Source: an uncultured Prevotellaceae bacterium
Lineage (GTDB): Bacteria > Bacteroidota > Bacteroidia > Bacteroidales > Bacteroidaceae
Length of the DNA stretch: 64,000 nucleotides
Reading direction: 5' to 3'
Assembly: GCA_900319385.1 (NCBI GenBank)
Contig: ONOG01000004.1
Coordinates: forward strand, 1 to 64,000
The translations under genes were made by a program, and so were the position numbers. Of the stretch, positions 34,530 to 42,740 are shown piece by piece. Numbering within the stretch: position 1 is the first letter of the stretch; the number at the start of each line of letters is the position of its first letter. The notes beneath the pieces are model-generated. The model ran no database searches, had not been told where the DNA came from, and worked only from the letters and a program-made list of their open reading frames with translations.

Positions 34530-34537
34530 TAAATTTG
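34530..34537 (+). promoter_or_regulatory. -7 promoter element of the rightward GT2 pair
   Basis: TAAATTTG fits the -7 consensus, 22 bases before the ATG at 34560. A 7-bp stem GCGAAAA/TTTTCGC (34485-34491, 34500-34506) lies between the divergent promoters and could be an operator. No TTG is at the usual distance. Confidence 0.5.
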
Positions 34538-34559
34538 CCGCTGGTAAAGGCAAAAGCGT

Positions 34560-35513
34560 ATGGACGTGCAACTGACGGTCATCATTCCCGTCTATCGGGT
34601 CGAGGCAACGCTGAGGCGCTGTGTCGAGAGTGTGCTTCGCCAGCAGGTGGAGCAGATGGAGGTGGTGCTGGTGGACGACGGTTCGCCCGATGCCTGTCCT
34701 GCGATGTGCGACCAACTGGCGGCAACCGACCCTCGCATCGTTGTCCTGCACCGCACGAACGGCGGGCTGTCGGCTGCGCGAAACACCGGCATCGCCGCAG
34801 CGCGCGGCGAGTGGGTCACCTTCGTCGATTCCGACGACTGGATCGAGGCCGACACCTACGCCCCACTGCTGCGCGAACTGGCTCAGCACGACGACTGCGA
34901 CATCGTGGAATATCCTGTGCAGGTGTACGAAGGCGGTCGCGACGAACATCGCCTCGACCTCCTGCCGTGGGAATGCGAGGAGGCCGACGACTACTGGCTC
35001 GTGCAGCGCGGTTACGAGCATGCGTATGCCTGGAACAAAATCTACCGGCGGCGACTCTTCGACAGCGTGAAGTTTCCCGAAGGACAGGTGTTCGAAGACG
35101 TGCCGACCACCTGGCAGCTGGTCGGGGCGGCACGCTGCGTGCGCACCAGCCGGCAGGGCCTCTATCACTACATGGCCAATCCGCAGGGCATCACGCTCAC
35201 GGCTGGCTACACGGCTCTGCACGCCTTGCTTGCGTCGCACGTCGATATCTTCACCCAGTTGCGCAGCCGCCAAACGATGGATGCCCTGATGCAGCGCTAC
35301 TATCTCCACATGGTGGACATCCAGGTGAATGTCTTTCGGCTCGGGCCGTCCGTGCTGCTCATGCCCGAGGAAACGCTCTCGTGGAGCTGCCTGACCGACA
35401 GCCGCCTGCGCTGGACGCACCGGCTGAAGGCTGCTTTTATCAAACTGTTCAGTCTCAAACGCTTATGCCAAGTCCTACAGACCATCCACAATCTCCGGTC
35501 GAGCCGTTTCTGA
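34560..35513 (+). CDS. Glycosyltransferase family 2
   Basis: The 317-residue GT-A enzyme has VIIPVYRVEATLRRCVESVL at its N-terminus, DDGSPD at 39-44, NGGLSAARNTGI at 68-79 and the DSDD metal site at 90-93. The C-terminal half (WNKIYRRRLF, FEDVPTTWQL) is usual in EpsJ/WcaA-like transferases of surface glycan synthesis. It has no membrane segments. It overlaps the next gene by 49 bases, so the two are made together. Confidence 0.85.
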   Translation: MDVQLTVIIPVYRVEATLRRCVESVLRQQVEQMEVVLVDDGSPDACPAMCDQLAATDPRIVVLHRTNGGLSAARNTGIAAARGEWVTFVDSDDWIEADTYAPLLRELAQHDDCDIVEYPVQVYEGGRDEHRLDLLPWECEEADDYWLVQRGYEHAYAWNKIYRRRLFDSVKFPEGQVFEDVPTTWQLVGAARCVRTSRQGLYHYMANPQGITLTAGYTALHALLASHVDIFTQLRSRQTMDALMQRYYLHMVDIQVNVFRLGPSVLLMPEETLSWSCLTDSRLRWTHRLKAAFIKLFSLKRLCQVLQTIHNLRSSRF

Positions 35514-36454
35514 CCTTCATCGTGCCAGTGTATAACACGGAGCCGTCGATGCTGCGCGAGTGCATCGACAGCCTGCTCGCTGTGCAGTTGGCGGACAATG
35601 AGCGTGAGGTACTGGTGGTGGACGACGGCAGCGATGCCCCTGCCACACGGGCCCTGCTCGCCGAACTGGGCCCTGCGGTCCGAGTGCTGACGAAGGCGCA
35701 TGAGGGTGTGAGCCTGGCACGCAATGCTGGTCTGGCACAGGCGCGGGGCGAATATGTGGGTTTCGTCGATGCCGACGACATGCTGCTGCCCGATCGCTAC
35801 GACACCTGCCTGGCCTGTCTGCGCCGCCATGGTCCCGATGTGCTGGCTTTTGTCCATGACGAAAAGAAAAGCGAAAAGGCTTTTGTCCAAGGCGAGAAGA
35901 AAAACGAAAAGTCACCTGCGTTTCGTGAAGATGTGTACGAAACGGGGGCTCAGTATATGCTCCGGAATAATGTGCACGGAGCCTGCTGGAACTACATCGT
36001 GCGCACCGACGTGGCAAGGCTGGTGGACTTTCCCGCCAGGGTTCGATATACGGAAGACGAGCGTTGGACCTCGCTCATGCTGCTGCGTGCCGGACGCACC
36101 GTTTCGACTGCTTTCCCTGCCTACTACTACCGTCTGCACACGGCATCGGCCACGGGAAATGTTTCGCCCGAGATGAACGTGCAGCGCATGGCCGATGCAC
36201 TCTCGACGATTGTCTATCTCGACGCCATCTGCGCAACGCTGAAGGATACAGAAAACGACGCCTTTCGACGCCGTGTTTCGCAACTCACGATGGACTTCAT
36301 TGTTAATGTATGGCGGTGGACGCACTCCTTCCGCACGCTGCGTCGGCAGATAGGCGTGCTCCGCGAACGCCGGCTTTTTCCCTTGCCCATAAAGAAATAT
36401 TCCCGTCTGTACGCCGTGTTTAGCGTACTGACGAGAATACTTTTTCCCTTTTGA
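35465..36454 (+). CDS. Glycosyltransferase family 2, with an in-frame repeat
   Basis: The 329-residue enzyme starts at the ATG inside the previous gene, chosen because VPVYNTEP then follows as usual. Motifs are VVDDGSDAPAT at 51-61, GVSLARNAGL at 81-90, and DADD at 102-105. Residues of about 128-149 are an 11-residue Lys/Glu unit repeated twice (AFVHDEKKSEK, AFVQGEKKNEK), encoded by a 33-base tandem duplication. The C-terminal helical region ends RRLFPLPIKKYS. It probably acts with the previous gene in the same glycan pathway, and it lies next to a CPBP protease gene on the other strand. Confidence 0.82.
   Translation: MPSPTDHPQSPVEPFLTFIVPVYNTEPSMLRECIDSLLAVQLADNEREVLVVDDGSDAPATRALLAELGPAVRVLTKAHEGVSLARNAGLAQARGEYVGFVDADDMLLPDRYDTCLACLRRHGPDVLAFVHDEKKSEKAFVQGEKKNEKSPAFREDVYETGAQYMLRNNVHGACWNYIVRTDVARLVDFPARVRYTEDERWTSLMLLRAGRTVSTAFPAYYYRLHTASATGNVSPEMNVQRMADALSTIVYLDAICATLKDTENDAFRRRVSQLTMDFIVNVWRWTHSFRTLRRQIGVLRERRLFPLPIKKYSRLYAVFSVLTRILFPF
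35846..35911 (+). repeat. 33-bp in-frame tandem duplication
   Basis: Units 35846-35878 and 35879-35911 are near-identical, A-rich, and keep the frame of the GT2 gene. They encode a charged Lys/Glu insert. Confidence 0.85.
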
Positions 36455-36469
36455 AACAGCCGAAAGGCT

Positions 36470-37258
36470 CTATTCTTTCTCCACCTTACACTCTGTTCGT
36501 TTCCAGAACACCCATAGCAGATAGGCGGTAGCCAGCGCTGCAGTGGCCATCGTCACCCACATGCCGGTCGTGCCGAGCATGTTCTCAAACGTCAGTTCGT
36601 CTGTCTCTTCGCCATAGATGTTCATGAGCACGACCGATGCCGAGTTGTTCAGGATGTGGCACAGCGACGTGATGACAAGGCTCTGCGTACGGTAGTAGAT
36701 GATGCCGAACACCACGCCCACCATCGCCGCAAACGGAATCTGAGCAGGGTTGCCATGCACGAGTCCGAAGACGATGGCCGAGAGCAGGATGGCGACCCAC
36801 GGATTGGCTCCACGGTCGAGCATCGGCTTCATCAAACCGCCACGGAAGACAATCTCCTCGCAGATAGGGCCGAAGATGCCGATGGCCAGCATGCCCCACA
36901 CACTGCTGCTCATGCCGACGAAAAGTTCCTCGGCAATGTTGGGGAGGTCCAGCTGTTCGTTCACGATGTCGAACGCCAGGAGCGAGAAGAGTGTGGCGAA
37001 CAGTGCGATGAGGGTCGAGACGCTGTCGCAGCCTGTGTCCTTGAACGAGTTGCTCAGCCCGAACTGCGGTATCAGCATCAGGGCAATACCCGTCACGATG
37101 GACGAGGCGAGCAGAGAGATGGCCATCCACTGAGTCGGGTCGGAGTCGGGCGATAGGTATTGCACGACCCCCGTAGGGATAGCACTCAGTGCCTGCACGG
37201 TCAGGTATATCAGCAGAGCGATGAGCGGCCAAAGCAAGATACGAAAACGGTTTTTCAT
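36470..37258 (-). CDS. CPBP-family intramembrane protease
   Basis: This 262-residue membrane protein has about eight helices and the CPBP/Rce1-like catalytic motifs: EEIVFRG at 134-140 (Glu134, Glu135, Arg139), FGLVHGN around His168, and HILNN at 201-205 (His201, Asn204). Family members cleave prenylated proteins, process bacteriocins or give self-immunity. The C-terminus ends in basic residues (FWKRTECKVEKE). It is alone on this strand between the GT2 genes and the outer-membrane protein. Its substrate is unknown. Confidence 0.85.
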   Translation of the reverse strand: MKNRFRILLWPLIALLIYLTVQALSAIPTGVVQYLSPDSDPTQWMAISLLASSIVTGIALMLIPQFGLSNSFKDTGCDSVSTLIALFATLFSLLAFDIVNEQLDLPNIAEELFVGMSSSVWGMLAIGIFGPICEEIVFRGGLMKPMLDRGANPWVAILLSAIVFGLVHGNPAQIPFAAMVGVVFGIIYYRTQSLVITSLCHILNNSASVVLMNIYGEETDELTFENMLGTTGMWVTMATAALATAYLLWVFWKRTECKVEKE

Positions 37259-37284
37259 CTTTTTCTGAGTTTTATGAGTCGGAG

Positions 37285-37342
37285 CGCGGACGTCTCACCC
37301 GCATTGATTGCGGACGGGAACGTCCGCGTTCCCAGTTTTTTT
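37285..37342 (+). terminator. Nested palindromes and a T-run between CPBP and the outer-membrane gene
   Basis: CGCGGACGT (37285-37293) pairs with ACGTCCGCG (37320-37328), and inside the overlap GGGAACG (37316-37322) pairs with CGTTCCC (37327-37333) before AG and seven Ts. On the + strand this is a good intrinsic terminator, but no + strand gene ends nearby. The outer-membrane gene (minus) ends at 37341. Confidence 0.55.
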
Positions 37343-40300
37343 AACGCGGACGACGGCCACCGCCACCTGGGCGTCCACCGCCAGGACGTCTGCCGCCCTG
37401 ATTGCCGCTGCCTATGGTGTTGCCCCACATGTCGCGCTCGTTGGCGGTGCCGTTGGCGTTCTTTCCGCCGAAGATGTTCAGTTTATAGATTACGCGAACC
37501 ATACCGTAGCTGTAGATGGCGTTGTACTGTGAGTCGCTTGACATCAGCGCGCTGACCGTTCGGCTTACGTTGCTTTGGCGGCGCAGGATGTCGTTCCATT
37601 CGAACGAAATGGTGAGTGCCTTACCCTTGAGGAACGATTGCGAGATGGCAGCGTTCCAGATGAGTTCGTTTGTGTTCATGTTTGCCTGGGCATAACCACG
37701 GCGGCTGTTCATCGCGATGTCGGTGGTCAGGCTCGTGCCCCAGGGTGCATTGAGCTGGAGTTCGGCGCCGTAAGAGAAGTTGTAGGTGTTGGTCAGATTG
37801 CTGGTGACGTTGTTGTCTGAGTGGTTGAAGTTCAGGTTCCCGTTGATGCCAGCCTCCAGCCATTCGTTGCGGTAGCTGAAGCTGAGGTTCTGGTTGACGT
37901 TGATGCTCTTGGTGGTTGACTTCACCTGCGAGGCCGCCGAACTAGTGCTGACGAATCCCACGCGGTTGTTGTAGGCGAAGTTGGTCATCGAGTTCATGGT
38001 GAACATCTTCTCGCTGTCGAGTGCTGTGTTGAAGCCGAAACCGAGGTTGGTGTTCCAGTTACCGTTGATGTTGATGGGCTGTGTGGTGCTCACACCGGTG
38101 GCTTCGTCATACTCCGTGCGGTTCTCGATCGAGTTTCGTGTGAAGCCGAAGCTTGCCCAGGTGAAGATGCCGCGCTGGTGTTCCACGTTGTAGGTATTGA
38201 AGAAGAGGCGGAAGTTGCTGTTGAACGACGGCTTCAGTCCTGAGTTACCTTTGCGGATGTTGAGCGGGTTCGAGTCGTCGGTGATTTCGAGAAGGTTGGT
38301 CATCGACGGCTGTGAGGTGCGTCCCCAGTAGTTGAAGTTCAGGTTCGTCGTCTCGTTGAAGCGGTAACGCAGGTTGGCCGTAGGGGTGAAGTTGAACACG
38401 TCGCGCTTCACTTTGGGATATTCCGTGCCCATGTAGCGGTAGTTCAGTTCGGAGTGCTGGGGCAGGAGTTCGACGCCGAGGTTGAGGTTGTATTTGTCGC
38501 GTGTCATGCGGAAGCTGACACCGATGGTGTGGTTCATGTTGCGATACTCGGAGAACTGGCTGAGGCGGTCGTCGTAGGTCTGGGCATAGCCAGCAGGATT
38601 GCTGAGCAGTTCGTCGAGCGCGCCGGCGATGTCGTAGCGGTTGTTGCGCAGGGCGCTGACGAGGTCGGTGTAGGCTACGGCGTCGTAGGTGAAGGCGTCG
38701 CGGTCGCTCTTCGAGTAGCTATAGTTGAAGCGATAGGAGAACTGCAGGTAGGTGCGCTCGGCGATGGGTTCGCTGTAGGTGAGCTGAGCCGACCAGTTGT
38801 TGGAGCGGCCTGGCGTGGTGTAGTAGCGGTTGTTGGTGTCGCCGGTGCGTCCTGAACTGAGGCTGTAACGGATGGCTGAGGCCGAGAGTTGCTGACTCTC
38901 GCTGTTCGAGAATCCGCCCGTCAGTCGCAGGGTGATGTTGCGTCCGCTGTTGTTGAGTTTGCGGTTCACCTGCAGTTCGCCGTTCATGCCGCGGCTGTTG
39001 GAGTAGGACTGGCTGCGGCTTTTGTTCGTATTGACGATCATGGCGATGATTTTGTCGATGTCGGCGTCGCCGGTTGTCGTCGTGCCAGCCTCGAAGTTGC
39101 CCTCGGCGGTCAGCATCTGGTCGTCGTCGTAGCTGTTGGGGTCTTGGTTGTAGGTGCCGCTTTCGTTGAAGTTGCTCCCGCGGTTGCGGCTATACGATGC
39201 GTTGGGTCGGAAGATGATGTTGGTCATCGAGTCGGGCTTCCATTCGAAGCGGAAACCGGCCGAGAGCGACATATTGCTGCCGTAGGACTGCCCGAGGCTG
39301 TTGCTGAAGGCACCGGTCGAGGTCACGAAGTTCTGCGTCGTCGATTTGTTCCAGGCGTCGCTGCCATCGTAGCGGTGCCACACGTAACCACCTGTTTCGA
39401 GCTTTTCGTTGGGCGTGATGGTGGCGAAGTTGAATCCGGCTTCCTTGCTCGCACGCAGGCCGCTGCCGCCCCATCCCCAGCCGCGTCCGCCACCGCCGCC
39501 GAAGCCGCGGTCGCCCACGTTGTTGGCGCCCAGCACGAGCGAGTACTGGTTGGAGCCGTTGAAGCGGTTGATGTTGGCGCGTCCGTTGTAGCGTTGCTCC
39601 GTACCCACGCCGCCGCTGATTTGGCCGAACCATCCGTTGTTCATACCCTTTTTCACGGTCAGGTCGAGCACGGTCTCCTCCTCACCGTCGTCGATGCCCG
39701 TCACGCGGGCCAGGTCGCTCTTGCGGTCGTAGGCCTTAATCTTGTCGATGATGTTGGTCGGCAGGTTTTTCATGGCGATCGACTTGTCGTTGATAAAGAA
39801 CTCCTTGCCGTCAACCAGGATTTTCTTCACTTCCTTGCCGTTGATTTTGATGGTTCCGTCCTGCTCGACCGTGGCGCCAGGCAGGCGCTTCACCAGGTCT
39901 TCCAGCACCGAACCCTCCTGCAGACGGTAGGCATCGGCGTTGAACATGAGCGAGTCGCCCTTCACCTGTACCTTCGCCGCCGAGGCACTCACCGTCGCCA
40001 TGGCGAGCATCTTGGCGTCCTCCGACAGGGCGATATAGCCGACATCGACCGTTTTTTTCTTCTCGTTCGTGAGGTCGATGTTAATCACTTTCGGGTGCAG
40101 ACCGATGTATGTGACGCGCAGGATGTACCTGCCCTTCTTCACGTTGTTCACCGCGAACACACCTTTCAGGTCGGTGTAGGCACCGGTGACGACGGTCGTG
40201 TCCTTCTCGGTGCAGATGCTCACGTTGGCACCGGCGACCAATTCTTTCGTGTCCTCTTCGAACACAGTTCCTGTAACGGTAAATTTCGACTGGCCCCAGG

Positions 40301-40355
40301 CGGCGGTCATCGCTGACAGCAGGGAGGTCAGCAGCAGAAGTCTTTTCAGCTCCAT
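37341..40355 (-). CDS. Outer-membrane beta-barrel protein with N-terminal carboxypeptidase-like and plug domains
   Basis: This 1004-residue protein has a signal peptide (about residues 1-22), a carboxypeptidase-regulatory-like domain (SKFTVTGTVFEEDTKELVAGANV), a TonB plug-like region (DLVKRLPGATVEQDGTIKINGKEVKKILVDGKEF, diagnostic part only) and a large beta-barrel of the Bacteroidetes outer-membrane barrel family 3 type. A Gly-rich insertion (GFGGGGGRGWGWGGSG) lies near residue 290, and the C-terminus is a Gly/Arg tail (GGRRPGGGRPGG). It may import a nutrient or export a protein; no SusD partner is adjacent, so SusC-type glycan import is less likely. It is preceded by a consensus promoter. 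Confidence 0.8.
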   Translation of the reverse strand: MELKRLLLLTSLLSAMTAAWGQSKFTVTGTVFEEDTKELVAGANVSICTEKDTTVVTGAYTDLKGVFAVNNVKKGRYILRVTYIGLHPKVINIDLTNEKKKTVDVGYIALSEDAKMLAMATVSASAAKVQVKGDSLMFNADAYRLQEGSVLEDLVKRLPGATVEQDGTIKINGKEVKKILVDGKEFFINDKSIAMKNLPTNIIDKIKAYDRKSDLARVTGIDDGEEETVLDLTVKKGMNNGWFGQISGGVGTEQRYNGRANINRFNGSNQYSLVLGANNVGDRGFGGGGGRGWGWGGSGLRASKEAGFNFATITPNEKLETGGYVWHRYDGSDAWNKSTTQNFVTSTGAFSNSLGQSYGSNMSLSAGFRFEWKPDSMTNIIFRPNASYSRNRGSNFNESGTYNQDPNSYDDDQMLTAEGNFEAGTTTTGDADIDKIIAMIVNTNKSRSQSYSNSRGMNGELQVNRKLNNSGRNITLRLTGGFSNSESQQLSASAIRYSLSSGRTGDTNNRYYTTPGRSNNWSAQLTYSEPIAERTYLQFSYRFNYSYSKSDRDAFTYDAVAYTDLVSALRNNRYDIAGALDELLSNPAGYAQTYDDRLSQFSEYRNMNHTIGVSFRMTRDKYNLNLGVELLPQHSELNYRYMGTEYPKVKRDVFNFTPTANLRYRFNETTNLNFNYWGRTSQPSMTNLLEITDDSNPLNIRKGNSGLKPSFNSNFRLFFNTYNVEHQRGIFTWASFGFTRNSIENRTEYDEATGVSTTQPININGNWNTNLGFGFNTALDSEKMFTMNSMTNFAYNNRVGFVSTSSAASQVKSTTKSINVNQNLSFSYRNEWLEAGINGNLNFNHSDNNVTSNLTNTYNFSYGAELQLNAPWGTSLTTDIAMNSRRGYAQANMNTNELIWNAAISQSFLKGKALTISFEWNDILRRQSNVSRTVSALMSSDSQYNAIYSYGMVRVIYKLNIFGGKNANGTANERDMWGNTIGSGNQGGRRPGGGRPGGGGRRPR

Positions 40356-40430
40356 TATCAATAAATAGGAATGTGCGCACGTACGTGCGCGCAAAGTGGA
40401 TAAATTGTTTTCTTTCTACAAATTCGACTG

Positions 40431-40462
40431 CAAAGTTACGAATTAGTTTAGTGACGGCACAA
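40431..40462 (-). promoter_or_regulatory. Consensus promoter of the outer-membrane beta-barrel gene
   Basis: On the minus strand TTG (40462-40460), a 21-base spacer and TAACTTTG (40438-40431) match the consensus, about 76 bases before the start codon. Confidence 0.75.
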
Positions 40463-40703
40463 ATTTTAAGAACATTTAGCACAAAAATGCGTTTTGTTCG
40501 CAAACTTTCGGCCGAAAACGCAGGGCAGAAAGTCCAAGTCTTAGTTTCTCCAGCCGTTAACACATTTAACAATTCGGGTAGAGTTAGTTGTTGTTTTGTC
40601 AACTATGGGATTGCCTGCCTGACGTCTGAGAATCGCGCAGAAGTCAGCGACCGACCGCTCGGCTGGAAATATCGCAGCCACGACGCGTTGACTTCCGACC
40701 CGT

Positions 40704-40754
40704 TTTTCACTTTTCACCTTTCACTTTTCACTTATCACTTTCCACTTTCCACTT
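40704..40754 (+). repeat. Heptanucleotide array (CACTTTT type)
   Basis: About seven seven-base units, some changed to CACCTTT or CACTTAT, abut the GC-rich 12-base array. Confidence 0.8.
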
Positions 40755-40755
40755 G

Positions 40756-40945
40756 TCCGCCGTCTGGCTGTCGGTAGTCGGCGGACGCAGCGTCGGCAGA
40801 CGGCGGACAAACCTATCAGCAGACGGCGCTCTGCGGGCCGTCAGACGGCGGACTGACGACGCTCCGTCGGCGGACAACCGACAGAGTAAACGGCGCTCTG
40901 ACGACGCTCAGACGGCGGACTGCCGACGCCCAGACGGCGGACAAA
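40756..40945 (+). repeat. Imperfect array of CAGACGGCGGAC-like units
   Basis: Variants of GGCGGAC and CAGACGGCG recur more than ten times, separated by GACGCTC and CGCTCTG blocks. The spacing is irregular, near 10-30 bases. No ORF crosses it with conserved residues. Confidence 0.75.
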
Positions 40946-41040
40946 AATGAAATAAATGGGAATCTGTGACGTGAAAATGCTTTTCGCAAAGCGGAAAAAA
41001 GGAATTTTTAGTCAGAAAACTACACTTTTGGGATTTTTTT

Positions 41041-41145
41041 AGAAGACAACTCGGGACAACAAAGGACAACTTGGGACAACTTTATCATTTCATTATTAAG
41101 AAAATGTTGTCTTTTGTTGTCCTTCGTTGTCCCAAGTTGTCTTCT
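41041..41145. repeat. Large inverted repeat built from GACAAC units
   Basis: The left arm (41041-41079) and right arm (41107-41145) pair along about 39 bases with a few mismatches: AGAAGACAACTCGGGACAAC on the left matches the reverse of GTTGTCCCAAGTTGTCTTCT on the right. Each arm itself contains about four GACAAC units with a 10-11 base period. The loop is A/T-rich. Confidence 0.85.
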
Positions 41146-41208
41146 AAAATACTGCCTCTCCAAAAAATTTATTCCCAATTTCTTTCGGTTTTCAGGCTTC
41201 GCCTGATC

Positions 41209-41230
41209 GGGCGGGCATGGGAACCCGCCC
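41209..41230. repeat. GGGCGGG/CCCGCCC hairpin
   Basis: A 7-bp perfect stem has the loop CATGGGAA, preceded by the small hairpin AGGCTTCGCCT. It resembles short palindromic elements common between genes in Bacteroidetes. Confidence 0.65.
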
Positions 41231-41508
41231 CTACGACAACTGGAACCGCAATTTTCTGGATTCCCCGCCAAAAATTTTTCGTGTTTTTCGTTTTTTTTGT
41301 TTTTTTTCGCTGTTCGAAAACCTATTTTCCCAAAATTTCTCCCACAAAAATGTGCCGTTGAAATGTTAATATTCTTGGTTTTTTAACATTTGGACTTTCC
41401 TGTGAAATGAATCACGCGACCGACTCAATGGTCCGAATCCTCACCCTCTGCGTTGGAGCTCGGAGGTGGGAATTATTGCGCCATTTGGAATGTTTTTCTT
41501 TTATCCTT

Positions 41509-41538
41509 TTGTAAATTAAGCAATTGTTTGTATCTTTG
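41509..41538 (+). promoter_or_regulatory. Consensus promoter of the second efflux operon
   Basis: TTG (41509-41511), a 19-base spacer and TATCTTTG (41531-41538) match the Bacteroidetes consensus, 55 bases before the adaptor ATG at 41594. No regulator gene is adjacent. Confidence 0.85.
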
Positions 41539-41593
41539 CACAGCTTTTGCGAAAAATAAGTTCAATCATCGTAATTTAACTAATCTTAGTTGT

Positions 41594-42724
41594 ATGAATA
41601 AACAATTTTTTGGATGGGCCTTGTGCTGCGGCATGATGCTCAGCTGCGTGACTTCGTGTGTGATTGACATGCCGGAAGAGGTGCAGACATCGTTCGAAAC
41701 GATGACAGTGAAGAAACAGGACATTGACATGTCGGTGAAGTTCAGTGCCAGACTCAATGGTCAGGCCGACGTGACCATCACGCCCCAGGTGGCCGGTCAG
41801 TTGACCCGCATCGCAGTGAGCGAGGGTCAGCAGGTGACAAAGGGACAGGTGCTCTTCGTCATCGACCAGCGTAATGCACGGCTCGACCTCGAGGCTGCGC
41901 AAGCCAACCTGCAGGCCGCACAAGCCGCCGAAAATTCCGCAAAACTGGAGTACGATTCCAACAAGAACTTGTTTGACAAGGGCATTGTGAGCCGTTACAT
42001 GCTCGACAATTCGCTCAACTCCTACAAGAGTGCCCAAGCTGCGGTGTCGCAGGCCCGCGCCGCGGTCGATCGTGCTCGGGTGGACTTAGGTTTCTGCACC
42101 ATCACGTCGCCCGTGACGGGTGCCATCGGTGAGATTCCCGTGCGCACAGGCGACCAGGTGGCTCCGGGCTCTGTCCTGACTATTGTCAGCGGCAACACGA
42201 CGATGGAAGCCGAGTTCTCGGTGACTGAGGCTCTGGTCGAGGCGATGGTACAGTCGGGTATGTCGAACGAAGAGAAGGAGAAGTATATCGCCAGCCTGCC
42301 GCCGGTGAAGTTTGTGATGAAGAACGGAACGGAATATCCCCACGAAGGCCGCATCACCAGCCTGACGGGTGTGGTCAACGCGACGACCGGTTCGCTCACC
42401 TGCAAAGCGACGTTCCCCAATCCCGACGGCAATCTGTACTCGGGCATTCAAGGCACTGTGGTGATGCCGTACAGCGAGGAGGACGTCATCGTCGTTCCCC
42501 AAAGTGCCGTCGTGCGTATGCAGGACAAGTCGGTCGTTTATCAGGTGAAGGCCGACAGCACAGCGACAGCCATCGACGTGACGACCGAGGATGTGGGCAA
42601 CGGAAAGGACTTCATCATCCGGAGCGGTCTGAAGCCAGGCGACAAGATTGTGAAGGTGGGTGCCAACAACGTGACGGAAGGACAGCAAGTATTGTTCCCT
42701 GAGGTAAAGAAAAGTGAAAAGTGA
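41594..42724 (+). CDS. RND periplasmic adaptor lipoprotein (AcrA/MexA type)
   Basis: This 376-residue adaptor starts at MNKQFFGWAL and has a lipobox (Cys near residues 20-25, within CVTSC). It shows the lipoyl half-motifs (VAGQLTRIAVSEGQQVTKGQ and TITSPVTGAIGEI), a longer helical hairpin (about 85-150) than the first adaptor, and a beta-barrel domain. It is the first gene of adaptor-pump-channel. The final residues KKSEK and the TGA stop lie in a heptamer array before the pump gene. Confidence 0.9.
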   Translation: MNKQFFGWALCCGMMLSCVTSCVIDMPEEVQTSFETMTVKKQDIDMSVKFSARLNGQADVTITPQVAGQLTRIAVSEGQQVTKGQVLFVIDQRNARLDLEAAQANLQAAQAAENSAKLEYDSNKNLFDKGIVSRYMLDNSLNSYKSAQAAVSQARAAVDRARVDLGFCTITSPVTGAIGEIPVRTGDQVAPGSVLTIVSGNTTMEAEFSVTEALVEAMVQSGMSNEEKEKYIASLPPVKFVMKNGTEYPHEGRITSLTGVVNATTGSLTCKATFPNPDGNLYSGIQGTVVMPYSEEDVIVVPQSAVVRMQDKSVVYQVKADSTATAIDVTTEDVGNGKDFIIRSGLKPGDKIVKVGANNVTEGQQVLFPEVKKSEK

Positions 42725-42733
42725 AAAGTGAAC
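42712..42733 (+). repeat. Heptanucleotide array (GTGAAAA in mRNA sense) containing a stop codon
   Basis: About three units AAAAGTG cross the adaptor stop codon (TGA at 42722-42724) and end eight bases before the pump start codon. Confidence 0.8.
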
Positions 42734-42740
42734 GTGAGCG

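Larger units (their letters stand above)
40356..41593. other. 1.2-kb repeat-rich intergenic region
   Basis: No gene is convincing here. From left to right it holds the outer-membrane gene promoter (40431-40462), a heptamer array (40704-40754), a GC-rich 12-base array (40756-40945), the GACAAC inverted repeat (41041-41145), a GGGCGGG hairpin (41209-41230), T-rich sequence, and the efflux-operon promoter (41509-41538). ORFs of 60-134 codons that cross it are repeat-derived or low in complexity. Confidence 0.7.

Noticed and set aside
40373-40777. A + strand ORF of 134 codons over the outer-membrane gene promoter
   Set aside because: It crosses the promoter and the heptamer array, and its C-terminus is array-encoded.
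41071-41361. A + strand ORF of 96 codons in the spacer before the second efflux operon
   Set aside because: It begins inside the GACAAC repeat and ends in a Phe/Val run encoded by T-rich sequence. No domain or start signal is visible.
41430-41452. GGTCCGAATCC followed by TCACCCTCTGCG, which looks like the 3' part of a tRNA-Ser
   Set aside because: The T-stem does not pair well, no acceptor 5' half or anticodon arm is found, and no CCA follows. It may be a decayed fragment, but it cannot be supported.
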